From Aptenodytes patagonicus (lineage: Eukaryota; Chordata; Aves; Sphenisciformes; Spheniscidae), in contig NC_134951.1 of NCBI RefSeq assembly GCF_965638725.1, positions 3,596,001-3,660,000 of the forward strand: DNA of 64,000 nt. Direction: 5' to 3'. The notes under the pieces were generated by a model. The model was not told where the DNA came from. It ran no database searches and worked only from the letters and a program-made list of their open reading frames with translations. A program made the position numbers and the translations under genes. Shown one piece after another: positions 33,511 through 43,110 of the stretch (the stretch's first letter is position 1; each line of letters opens with the position of its first letter).

Positions 33511-35250
33511 CGAAGGTACTCGCTGCTCCTCCTTGTTTGCAAACTCCTGAGCCCCGGCCAGGATGAAGCGGGGAGAAAACTTCTCCCCACCCTCTGCCCG
33601 GCACCCCCCGGGGAAGGGAGGAGGGGGGGCAGCACCCATCAACGCCCCCCCTTCTGCTTCCCGCCCCCTCCTCCCCTTTTATTATTACTATTTTTTATTC
33701 TTTTGCCCATTGAAAGGCTGAAGGGGAGTGAGGAGGGAGCTGGAAATGGCCCTGCCACCCCTGCACAGCCCCCGCTGCCCCCCCGCACCTCAGAGCCCCT
33801 AAAACTTCAAGGCTGGGGGAAATGCAGAGGGGAGGGATGAGGGCACTGAGGTTTTTGGGGGTGGCCTGGAAAGAAAAGGAAAAGGGCCCCAAACAGAAGG
33901 TCCCCATAGGGGTGCAAAAGGTCCCCTCCAGCCCTCTCCCCAGGCTTTGGCAAGCTGCAGCGTGCCTGTTCACAAGGGGAAGCCAAGGCACGGGTCCTGC
34001 AGGCAGGTACCCCTTTCCCCCCACACCCCCTGCTTTAACCACTAGTCCTGGCTGTACTTTGCTACCCCGGGCGGGTTTGCACCCAGTTACCCCAAATTCC
34101 CAGGTCCCCTTGTACGGGAGGGAAACTGGGACCCAGTGAACCTGCTGGCGGGTGCTTGTCCAGCCTGGTTGGGCTCTTGAGCGAGCTTTGCAGGGGCCAC
34201 ACGGTGCAGGGGTGGGGCTGGGCACAGCCCGGAGGGGCTGCAACATCCCCAGTCGGTCCCCGCTGCCCATCCCTGGGGCATTAGGAGGGAAAGGGCTTGT
34301 CTGATGCTTTGCGGCCTTTTTCTTGCTGCTACGTTTTATGGAGCGCTGCCCCATCCTGCAAAGCCACCCCAGGCCGGCTGGGATGGAAGCACCACCGTCC
34401 CGCAACGATATTTCCCACTAAGCCCAGTTTGGTGCTCACGAGGGCAGGAAAGTCTCCCCCGAAAAGCGTTCCCCCAGCTAGGACGAAGGATCTCCAAGAA
34501 GGGGACGGAACCAAAAATCCCCAGCCGGACCCCCTTGCCCAGCTCATCCCTGCAACCTGCCCCGAGGAATATATTTAGACGCTCGATTCCTTTATGATTC
34601 TGACCCCCTGACATGGGCTGCAGGGCTGCAGCGGCTCCGCTTTGACTGATTGTGGATTTCCTCTCCGCGCTGCCAGAAAGCCGGTGGGCTGGGGCACGAG
34701 ATGGGAAGGCATTTCCTCGGGCCGGCTGGCCGCTGCCCCGTCTAACCCGTGCACGGAGGGGAAAAACCCAGCGCGGATCCCAAGCCGGGGTGTTTGTGCA
34801 GGTAGGCAGAGATTTACCACGTGCCTGGGTGTTCCTATTGACTCTTGTCAGATTACAAGCGATGGAGAGCGCGGTATGTAAACGTAAGCTATGCGGGTTC
34901 AGGATCCGCCTGGGTTTCCTGGTCTCTCCCCTTCCTTTGCACAGGAGCGGGATGGCTGCGGGTCTGTTTTCTCGTGGGTTACGGCGATTTGGGGGTCCGG
35001 AGAGGTGGCAGCCGCCGACTTCGCTTGCAGCAGAAGCAGCAACTGCCCTTTCTGAGCTTTTCCCCGGGACCGAATTAAAACCCTGCGGAAGCAACAACAT
35101 TTTCCAAAGGAACTGATTAAATCTATTAAGCTATTTACAAGTGGGCTTGATCAGAGCTGCGTATCTGGGAATACAACAGGAAGGCAACTTCTCTTAAATC
35201 TAAAAGGCGCAGGAGATTTCCTGGTCTCAGGACAGATTTATAAACCCTTT

Positions 35251-35272
35251 ACACACACACACGCGCACACAT
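35251..35272. repeat. Short (CA)n microsatellite
   Basis: acacacacacacgcgcacac, imperfect. Confidence 0.8.
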
Positions 35273-36081
35273 GCAGGCCGGTGCATAGCAACTGCCTTTC
35301 ATCTGTGTTTTGGAGCCACGCACGCTCCTGGGGACGGCCCGTGCCGTCCCAGGCTTTGCACAGCGGGCTCCGGTTCTCTCCCAAAGTCCTGTCTCCCGCC
35401 TTGAAGTGGCAGGACAGGGCAGGGAGAGAGGATGCCAAACCCTCCGTCCCGCTCTGGACAGGTCTCCTGGGTGCATTTTGCAGACGGGAGTTGCTGCAGA
35501 GGTTGGCAGCAAGAGGTTGGGACGAAAACCCGTAACATCCTCTTTTTTTTTTTTTTTTTTTTATTTCCCTTTAGTAGGGGTTGAAGTGCACTGAAAAAGA
35601 GACTGCCCAAAGTTGCAAGGTTTTATTTTGAATATGGTGTTACACGGCTCAGTGTTATTTTTTAACCCTCAGGATGCACAGGGCCTGGTTATCATCGTTA
35701 TTATAAAAATAATGGCCTCTCTACTTGAGGCCCTGGAGGCCAGAAAGATTTTTAGTAGTAGTAGTGGAATACATCCCCTCAAGGGAAAAGAAAAGGAAGA
35801 GATGAATTCCACTCGAGCCCTTTTACACGACACGCGGCAGTGCCTCCATCCCGCACCGCGTTTCCCAGGCGCGGCGTGCAGGACGGGAGGAAAGGTCTGG
35901 GCGAGGATAAAGCGCCGAGCAGGGACGGGACTTTGCATCTACCTCCTGCCTCCGCCGCAGATGCCTGGAGGCTCTCGGAGCAACTCCTGGTCTTTGCTAT
36001 TCCCTCCGCGTCCTGGGGGGTAACAGCGTTTGATCTCCCCCAGGTATTGCAGGGGTAAACTCCCGTGGCTTTGCAGAATCG

Positions 36082-36104
36082 CCCCCCCCCCCCCCCCCCG
36101 CCCC
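36082..36104. repeat. Poly-C tract (18 C, then gcccc)
   Basis: Uninterrupted run of 18 C at 36082-36099 between GC-rich blocks. A second run of 14 C lies at 36819-36832. Confidence 0.95.
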
Positions 36105-36299
36105 GAGACGCGCGCTGGGACTCCCGTGTGGCTGTGGGACAAAAATACTGCAAAATAATTTCTCATTTGGATTTTCTCCCAGGCTGGAAAACAGCACCTT
36201 CCTAGGGGCCCCCGCGCCGCATTTTGAGGGCAAACAATAATAAACTTTTTTTGTTTTTCTCTCCCCCTCTCCTTTAGCACCTGGCGTTCTGATTGCATT

Positions 36300-38294
36300 A
36301 GTAAGATGGGTTTCATTCTGCACCCTACCTAAAATGCTGGTTAAACCTGTCCTGGAGGAAGTTCTGCATTACATAAAGGCAGCTGGGGCCATGTGAAAAT
36401 GCCACCTTTTAATTGCGACCGTATCAGGGTAATTAGCAGCAGTCTGGAAAAACTCATCTTTACTTTTTATGCTTACCTTCCCAATTCTGGTGCAACGCTT
36501 ACCTGTATCTGGGGCACAGGAAGAAGCAGAGCTCTCCCAGGGCTTTGAGAGCAGGGAAATTACGGCTAAAAGCTACAAGCTAGAAGAGACCGAGCAGACA
36601 AAGGCTGGAAGAAAGCTTTGTTCTCCCCATTTTCACAGTCGGGGAACAGTGGCAGCAACTCCCGTGGGTCAAGCAGAACATCCGTGACTGAAGCCGGCTT
36701 TCGCGGGGTGCGGGTGAGACCATCCCCACTCTTTAAGAACACCCCTTTTTGGCGTGGATCCGACGTCTGGCGTTTTACTCGGCTTGCAAACGGCGGGTCC
36801 ATTTTCACCAAGTAACCTCCCCCCCCCCCCCCAGCCCCACTTCGGAGACATTAAAATGTGTCAGAAAGTGCAAATCCTAAATTAGCTCAATATTCACATG
36901 TTCCTTAATTATTGATGGAACTCTTGTCTCCCAAGGGCAGTTTTGGCAGAGGCAGCTGGGGGTTCCCAGCAGAAGAGCCGGCTCTCAGCCCGTGCAGCTC
37001 CCAGCTGCTTTGCCACCGAGGCAGAAGAGAACCAACCCTGCCCACCACCCATCCTCCCCAGGTCCACCAGGCCTTCCCCAGGGACCGCTACCGGGACCAT
37101 TTGTTTGCTAGGAGGAGAAACCAGAGCTTTCCCCTTATCCACCCCACAGCGAAAAATGTAGACACACAAAGAAAAAAAAAAAGCTAAAATTTTCAGCACG
37201 CAGAGAGTCATGGTGCTGAATGTTTCTGCTCTTGCTATTTTTAAAAAGCAGCTTTAACAGTTACAAAATAAATATATTTTAGTCCCTTTAGTTTAAAAGG
37301 GACCAGCAAAATTTCCCTCTTACACTTCGAAATTTATAAAAATGGATTAAGGTAAGAAAAAGAAGTATCTTTGAGTGACTCAGAAGCAGAATTTAAGTTC
37401 TCACTTGCTGAGAAACCGAGCTTCAATTTGGCCTTGGAACAATCTCCCCACTTCTGCCACCACGCAAGTTTTTTATTTTTACCGTATTCGCCAGTCCCAC
37501 ATCACTAAACGTTGGCTTATCCCTGCATGAGACAGGTACGGAGACAACAGCCTTGGTTACCGTCCAAGTCCTCCGAGCTCTGATCCTTCCTGGGGGTTCC
37601 TTGGCCACTAACACCGTGCGGCTGAGATTTATAACCCTTCACACAGCAAACCTCATACGGCCCAGGAACGAGGAGGAATTAAGCAAAGGACTGCTTCAGA
37701 TGCTAGCAACCCTCACGCCGTTGGAGGACACGCTCTTGTGAGATCTTTTTTTAAGATAGGCGTGATGCTATGCAGTGTTTCCAATAGACTTCGTGTGGTT
37801 TTCCTTTCTTCTTGGAGCTTCCTTCCTCCCTCTTAGTGCTGGCAGGTTTGGAGGTTTCGTGACGTAAATTGTGCCTTTTGAAGGTGGATGCTTCAAGAAC
37901 TTCAACCTCGTGTGTTTAAACAGGAGAAAATTGGTTAATTACATTGGTGCATTCAGCTAATTTTCTTTGCCGAGAGCCGATTATTTGAAAGAAGTCAGCA
38001 CCAGAACTACCTTTTGCTTAAAGGAAAATTGCATTAATTGCACACGACGCTGAACTGGATGGGTCCCCAAGTGCATTTCTTAAGTTTCACAAAGCAGCTG
38101 CGTCTCAGATACTATCTAATGGAATGAAATTCACACAGACGTAAGGATACGGGGTTCTGCAATCCTAACGGCTTGTCTTGAAACTTGTACTTAACAGTAT
38201 CACGCATCTATGCTTTGAAGTAACCCTGGTTGTTACTTCTGCTTTACCCTGGTCGTGTGTAAAGCACTAGAGCTAGTACATCTTGGAAAGAAAT
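36300..38294. other. SOX7-PINX1 spacer with possible conserved noncoding blocks
   Basis: No gene recognised. Blocks at about 36290-36480 and 36840-36930 are AT-richer, CR1-free and rich in homeobox-like TAATTA/TTAATT text, the usual look of conserved enhancer DNA. This is a guess from texture only. Confidence 0.3.
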
Positions 38295-38681
38295 TCAAGG
38301 AGCGGTGCCTGTTCCACACATCTGGGTTGCCACGCAGCGTGCACCAGTGCAATCTCCCGTCCTTGGCTCGAAGGAAGGCACTGCGGAGTCGGGCGCAGCA
38401 AGATCGAAACAGTTGAAGCCCATACAGCTCACGCAGACTTTGGTCCGATGCTGGTAACAGGCTACTTTTCCGTGGCCTCTACCTTCCAGGATACGGTTTG
38501 GTGCTTGCAGGTAATTACAAGCACAAAAGTCAGCATATATACTGCTGTTCACAAAACTGCAATCGCGAATCACGTAGCTTGGCATGCAGCAGCCTTTGCA
38601 CCGACAGTTGATTTCAAGGCTCAGAGCGAAGAGCACCACTATACCTGCGCAGAACGGCAGTAACTCACGAGAAACCATCAT
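38295..38681 (-). CDS. Unrecognised open frame, signal-peptide-like and Cys-rich
   Basis: 128-codon frame on the - strand from ATG at 38681 to TGA at 38295. The peptide begins MMVSRELLPFCAGIVVLFAL, a charged start followed by a hydrophobic core of about 15 residues as in a secretion signal, then about 13 cysteines in the remaining 100 residues, including CRCKGCC and CVSC. Codon use shows no clumps of rare codons. The + strand of the same stretch is also open for 126 codons (38283-38663), which is unusual at this GC level and suggests constrained sequence. I recognise no family and see no promoter or clear splice partners. Open frames of this length occur by chance in 64 kb, so this may be nothing. 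Confidence 0.2.
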   Translation of the reverse strand: MMVSRELLPFCAGIVVLFALSLEINCRCKGCCMPSYVIRDCSFVNSSIYADFCACNYLQAPNRILEGRGHGKVACYQHRTKVCVSCMGFNCFDLAAPDSAVPSFEPRTGDCTGARCVATQMCGTGTAP

Positions 38682-39079
38682 CTGCGTAAGGCTCCCAATG
38701 GGAAAAGGAAAGTTTTCTTCCGTGTCACTGGTGACCTGGGATTACTAAAACTGAAAACATTTTGATATCTAGGCTGCGTGTGCATCGTTCTCGATTTGGA
38801 AGCGAAAGCAGACTGGCGACTCTTCATTTTGCTTAGTTTCTCGGTAATTTCACTTGGAGGTACATAATTTTGTGCTGCAATGTGTGAGTACAATGGACAA
38901 ATATGTAACACAAGACCTTTCTGTTTAAAAGTCTTATTTTCACAGAAATGAAACCACGTAATTTCTTTGTGCTTACATTCTGCTAATTTCACCATTTGGG
39001 CAATGACGTAATTCTTTTTCTTATGCTTTCTAAAAAAGACCTTCTTGCCAAACCAGAGTTTGGTTAAAACTGGACTCAC
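38678..39079 (-). CDS. Unrecognised open frame abutting the Cys-rich frame
   Basis: 133-codon frame whose TGA (38680-38678) overlaps the ATG of the next frame as ATGA. The first codon is GTG; the first internal Met begins MVKLAECKHKEITWFHF. Lys-rich, no domain recognised. A tight ATGA overlap is meaningless for vertebrate translation, so the adjacency is probably chance, unless a frameshift broke one longer frame. Confidence 0.12.
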   Translation of the reverse strand: MSPVLTKLWFGKKVFFRKHKKKNYVIAQMVKLAECKHKEITWFHFCENKTFKQKGLVLHICPLYSHIAAQNYVPPSEITEKLSKMKSRQSAFASKSRTMHTQPRYQNVFSFSNPRSPVTRKKTFLFPLGALRR

Positions 39080-39451
39080 AACCCTCTATAAACAAAAAAC
39101 CTGATTTATTACTTTGAAACATGTTCCTATTGTTTCAATCATCCATTTCACTAGACAGTATCTGGTAAGAAGAGCTTTTTGTCGAGTAATGCAAAGTTGG
39201 CTGACCACTAACACACACACACAGAGCAGAGCAGCGAAACGAATTGCTTGTTTTAAATGTTAAGTCTGTTATGATTTTTTTTTCCCCCCACAACCCATAT
39301 TCTGGCCATGCTATTTCCCTTTGAGTTTGAGGCATATCAAAATCCCACATTTCCTGGGATAAAATGAAATTCCCACCACTTCTTGTACAAATAGAGAATC
39401 TTCTATTTGCAGCTGATAATTCAATCTGAGCCAGATTTAAATCTTAGGTAT
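39080..39451. other. Gene-free stretch
   Basis: A short (AC)n at about 39208-39220; nothing else. Confidence 0.5.
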
Positions 39452-39559
39452 AGAGTCACAGAATAGTTTGGGTGGGAAGGGACCTCTAAAGGTCATCTAG
39501 TCCAACCCCCCTGCCGTGGGCAGGGACATCTTCAACTGGATCAGGTTGCTCAGAGCCTG
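39452..39559 (-). mobile_element. Short CR1 3' end, second subfamily
   Basis: 'agagtcacagaatagtttgg' then 'gtgggaagggacctctaaag' and 'ccctgccgtgggcagggaca', cut after 'ttgctcagagcctg'. Same subfamily as the copy at 12.99 kb. Confidence 0.9.
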
Positions 39560-41081
39560 TACTTAATACTTATACTGTACTTAATCGTAGTAACACCATA
39601 GATTTAAAGATTTATTCCTGGTTTTATTCTGTCTATAACTAACACTGGAATCTGGCCAAACACTCCTAAGAATCAGCACATAGAAACTCGTGGAAGATTA
39701 ATACAGAGAACAAACAAACAAGCCCAGCAGTATTTGGAGAAGGCAACCATATTCCTTGACTAGCACCTTTTTAAACTGAAATCTCGGCGAGACTGTAAAG
39801 TTTAGCTGCTTAAGAGTTAAAAAAACACAAACATTGGAAACAGCCAGGCTTTTGGCTTCTGCTAACGAACAAAAATCCAAACTCGGGGTGAAATTAGAAA
39901 GGCTGCTTTGAAGGGCACCCACAAAACTTAGGATGCTTCAATATAACATGAAAAATTATTTTGCTGTCTTCTTCCATTGAGAAGATTATTTTCTTCACCT
40001 CAAGCATGGAGCTTACTCACAACTCTATAGCAACCTCATGGTATTAAGCGGTATTTCGCTAAAGGAAGCCAGGGAACAAGCCCAGCCATAGCAGCATCAT
40101 GATGGCTAATATTTGTATAGCACCGAAAAGCAAATGCTACATGGGTTAAAAACTACAGGCATGCCAGCAGCGAAACACAGAGAAAGGCATCTTGTTCTCC
40201 CTTGCAATACAGTAAAACTACAGTAATTTTGCTGCAATGAATGAGCATGTCCTGAGGGCAAGAAAGGAGCATTGCAAACCAAGATACCTTAAAAAGGAAG
40301 AGCTCAGCTGCAACTGAAACATCTGAAGCCATGTGGACTGTGTGCTGCAGACTGAGTTTCTCCCGCTGGACAATAAAGGCAGCTTAAGGAATTTTTTCAT
40401 ATTAACATCTGCGTCTTGACAATGTTTTTCAAACCACGTCAAGCAACTCAACTGAGCTAAGACAATAAAAAACCCCACCCATTTTATTCAGCAGAGCAGG
40501 CCGATGGGATGTTTTAGATTTACACCGATGAAACACAGCCAGGCCCAAAGTCAAACGAACAGCTAATGGATTTGAATTCTGGTCAGCTACTCTGGATTAT
40601 GCCATGATGACCGGCTGGCTTTCAGGGTTGTGCTCTCATTTTGCTGTGGCCAAAGCAGTACCAGAACCAGACTCGAGAACGGTGAATGCTTCTTCCCATT
40701 CCACCACTTTTACTTCCAAGCTCACCCATCTCTTCTGACAGCACTTAGCTGAGTGAGATTGAGATGCCAAAATCCATCCCAAATGTTTAAGCTCTCGTAC
40801 AAAACTGCTGGTGGTAGTGCTGAGTTCCAGCATTACTTATTTCCAGGTTTACAAATAGAAACAAGCTCTAATTCGGTTGTAAATCTAAACTGCAGATTTG
40901 CAATGTATAAATGGCAATACTAATGCATCTGACCAGCCATGCTTTTAAAATCTGGTCTCCTAATTTCACAGAAAACCTTCCTCCATCCAAGACAACGTTT
41001 TGAATTCCAGATGCACCACTGAAGGTACCGTGAGTGTTGCCTGGGAACCAAAGATTTAGGTATGGTTAACAAAGGCACAGC
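39560..41081. other. Gene-free stretch in the spacer
   Basis: AT-rich, no gene recognised. 40110-40150 (tttgtatagcaccgaaaagc) resembles the end of an old vertebrate repeat. Confidence 0.45.
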
Positions 41082-41467
41082 TCCTGAGGGCACTGGGGTT
41101 GTTCAGCCTGGAGAAAAGGAGGCTGAGGGGAGACCTCATCGCTCTCTACAACTCCCTGAAAGGAGGTTGTAGCGAGGTGGGGGTCGGTCTCTTCTCCCAA
41201 GTAACTAGCGATAGGACGAGAGGAAACGGCCTCAAGTTGTGCCAGGGGAGGTTTAGATTGGACATGAGGAAAAATGTCTTTACTGAAAGAGTGGTTAAAC
41301 ATTGGACCAGGCTGCCCAGGGAAGTGGTTGAGTCCCCATCCCTGGAGGTATTTAAAAGACGTGTAGATGAGGCGCTTAGGGACATGGTTTAGTGGGTGGT
41401 GGTGTTGGGTTGACGGTTGGACTCGATGATCTTAGAGGTCTTTTCTAACCTTAATGATTCTATGATT
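41082..41467 (+). mobile_element. CR1 LINE, 5'-truncated, about 385 bp, + strand
   Basis: The only well-preserved CR1 in + orientation. It runs from 'cctgagggcactggggttgt' to 'ccttaatgattctatgattc' at 41467. Positions 41099-41392 are an open 97-codon piece of the ORF2 end ([20 protein letters not shown] ... [11 protein letters not shown]). It lies about 840 bp downstream of the PINX1 stop. Confidence 0.95.
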
Positions 41468-42307
41468 CCTTTAGCTTTGTTGCAAAGTTACAATTGCTTG
41501 ACAGTAGTTAACTACTGGCTAGGAAACAAAGGGAGTTTTTTTTATTTCATTCTTTAGTACTGACACTCAGGTGTGAACCTTTAATTAGACTAAGTATTTT
41601 GCGAAGAAACAACAATCATTTTATATGTAAAAGGAGATCAATGAAAAAATTAGACACGACTGCAAATATCAATGGAAAAAGACATACAGCTTTGCAAAAC
41701 CCCTCCTGTTTTTAGAAGCAGAGCTGGGCTATCACAAGTGAAAACAACAGTGGCTTTAATAATAAAGGCAGTGGTAGGGTGACTTTTTTCCCCCCCCCGG
41801 GTTGAGAAAAATGCAGTCCGTGTGAAGCAGCAGATAGTAATTCACTGGCTTTCACAGCCTTAACCACAGCAGTTAAAACCAGGCCTGATTTTGCTTGCTG
41901 TTATCTGACTTGAATGGAGTTGCACCAGAGTGAATCTGGGCTGAAGGCAGCATAGGGTCTGCTGTGTTAAAACATAGCTCTTGCAAAGCCACTACGGTGA
42001 GCCGTCTGCCATACTGGAAGAGGCAAAGCCTAACTGTTTTTATCAAGTCTTGCTTTGCAGCCGTGCAAGCCTCGGCCCTACACATGGAGACCTTTCTAAC
42101 ATGGCACTGAAGCTCATGTTGGCCTGTCAGCATGTTCTCCCTTGAAAGAGCTATATTGAAACACAGTCTGTGGTTTCAGTTGGAGGTAGAGCGGCGTGCT
42201 CAAGACTGGATTACAACGTGATGCCTGGCTGGTGTGTTTACACAGACTTCTCCTCTAACATGCTAAAGTTCCAGTCACCTCAGAGTGCCAGCTTGACTCT
42301 TAAATGG
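41468..42307 (-). other. PINX1: Region of the PINX1 3' UTR
   Basis: Immediately downstream of the PINX1 stop on the - strand. Possible signals on the - strand are AATAAA at 41546-41541 and ATTAAA near 41760-41755. Which is used is unknown. No other gene is seen. Confidence 0.4.
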
Positions 42308-42913
42308 TTAAATGTGCTTGCAGTGCTTCTTTTTCTTTCTCTGCGCTCCTTCCATACACTCATCTGCCTCCTCTTTTTGCTTTTTGTGTTTCTTCTTACG
42401 GCGTTTCTTTTGCTTTGCCTCATAGTCCTTTCTGCTGAGATCTTCCCCATCAGATATTCCCGTGTAAATTTCTCCATTGCCCATATTTTCATCACAAGTA
42501 ACGCTTTCCCCTTCGTGCTGCTCTTTATGTTTCCTTTTCTTTTTCCCTGAGTGACACTCATTTAATGGAGCATCCAGTTCCTTTCCGTTCAAGCTACCTA
42601 TCTTAGATTGTTTCACTTTTGGTTTCTCACAATACTCTGTACTCTCTGCCTCATCTCTCTTCTGCTTCTTCTTTTTCTTTTTGACTTTGGTTTTCAGTTC
42701 TTCTGAAGGCTCCAAAGCTTCGTCAGCTGTTGGGCAGGAATTGTCCACCTCTGTTTCTGTTTTGTTCTGGGATCCCTTCAGTTTTGCCATGCGCTTTGCG
42801 AAATATTCCTGTACAGTGAGAACACTCTTCACTGTATTGTAACCGTCTGCAGGCTCAGAGAGCCAGCGGTTTCTCTTCTTCTCTTCCTGAGACTCGGGAA
42901 CGGTATTATCCTC
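42308..42913 (-). CDS. PINX1: PINX1, last coding exon
   Basis: Final coding exon (201 codons plus TAA at 42310-42308) of the PIN2/TERF1-interacting telomerase inhibitor, a nucleolar protein that binds TERT and TERF1 and acts in rRNA processing. The acceptor is cacctgcag with the exon starting at 42913 in phase 0. The peptide starts EDNTVPESQEEKKRNRWLSE and contains SVLTVQEYFAKRMAKLKGSQ, matching the FTIQEYFAKRMAALK segment I know from human PINX1. The rest is a Lys/Glu-rich tail with runs KKKKKKQK, KKKRKHK and KQKKRRKKKHKK, as expected for the nucleolar-targeting, telomerase-inhibiting C-terminus. The N-terminal G-patch exons were not found and should lie beyond 64 kb. Identity rests mainly on the QEYFAKRM block and the neighbouring SOX7. 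Confidence 0.9.
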   Translation of the reverse strand, partial: EDNTVPESQEEKKRNRWLSEPADGYNTVKSVLTVQEYFAKRMAKLKGSQNKTETEVDNSCPTADEALEPSEELKTKVKKKKKKQKRDEAESTEYCEKPKVKQSKIGSLNGKELDAPLNECHSGKKKRKHKEQHEGESVTCDENMGNGEIYTGISDGEDLSRKDYEAKQKKRRKKKHKKQKEEADECMEGAQRKKKKHCKHI

Positions 42914-42996
42914 CTGCAGGTGAACAAAGAGGAGCAGGAGTGAGAGTCAGAAATCATGGCTTTAAACATAATGTTATTTTTTGGCACACTAATAAG
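42914..42996 (-). other. PINX1: Start of the last PINX1 intron (3' side)
   Basis: Pyrimidine-rich acceptor side of the intron, followed upstream by a CR1 insertion at 42997. Confidence 0.5.
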
Positions 42997-43110
42997 AATC
43001 ATAGAATCATAGAATCATTGAGGTTGGAAAAGACCTCTAAGATCATCGAGTCCAACCATCAACCCAACACCACCATGCCCACTAAACCATGTCCCTAAGC
43101 GCCTCATCTA
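42997..43110 (-). mobile_element. Short CR1 3' end, about 114 bp
   Basis: Tail 'aatcatagaatcatagaatc' then the 3' region up to 'ccctaagcgcctcatcta', followed by an A-rich patch. It lies only about 85 bp inside the PINX1 intron from the splice acceptor. Confidence 0.95.

Larger units (their letters stand above)
33511..36299. other. CpG-rich flank upstream of SOX7
   Basis: GC-rich with many CpG, no gene that I can support. Long frames (for example 35100-34336 -) overlap others on both strands. Holds a (CA)n-like run at 35251-35272, a T-run at 35541-35562 and an 18-C run at 36082-36099. Probably SOX7 upstream regulatory DNA, by position only. Confidence 0.5.

Noticed and set aside
32167-33604. 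Open frames of up to 397 codons on both strands across the SOX7 intron, which could be taken for a repeat protein
   Set aside because: They are read from the minisatellite, whose unit lacks stops in several phases. The - strand one is SOX7 exon 1 running into its intron.
33362-33604. N-terminal extension of SOX7 (frame open upstream of the chosen Met)
   Set aside because: The chosen Met begins the conserved SOX7 N-terminus in a strong start context; the upstream part overlaps the promoter motifs and resembles nothing.
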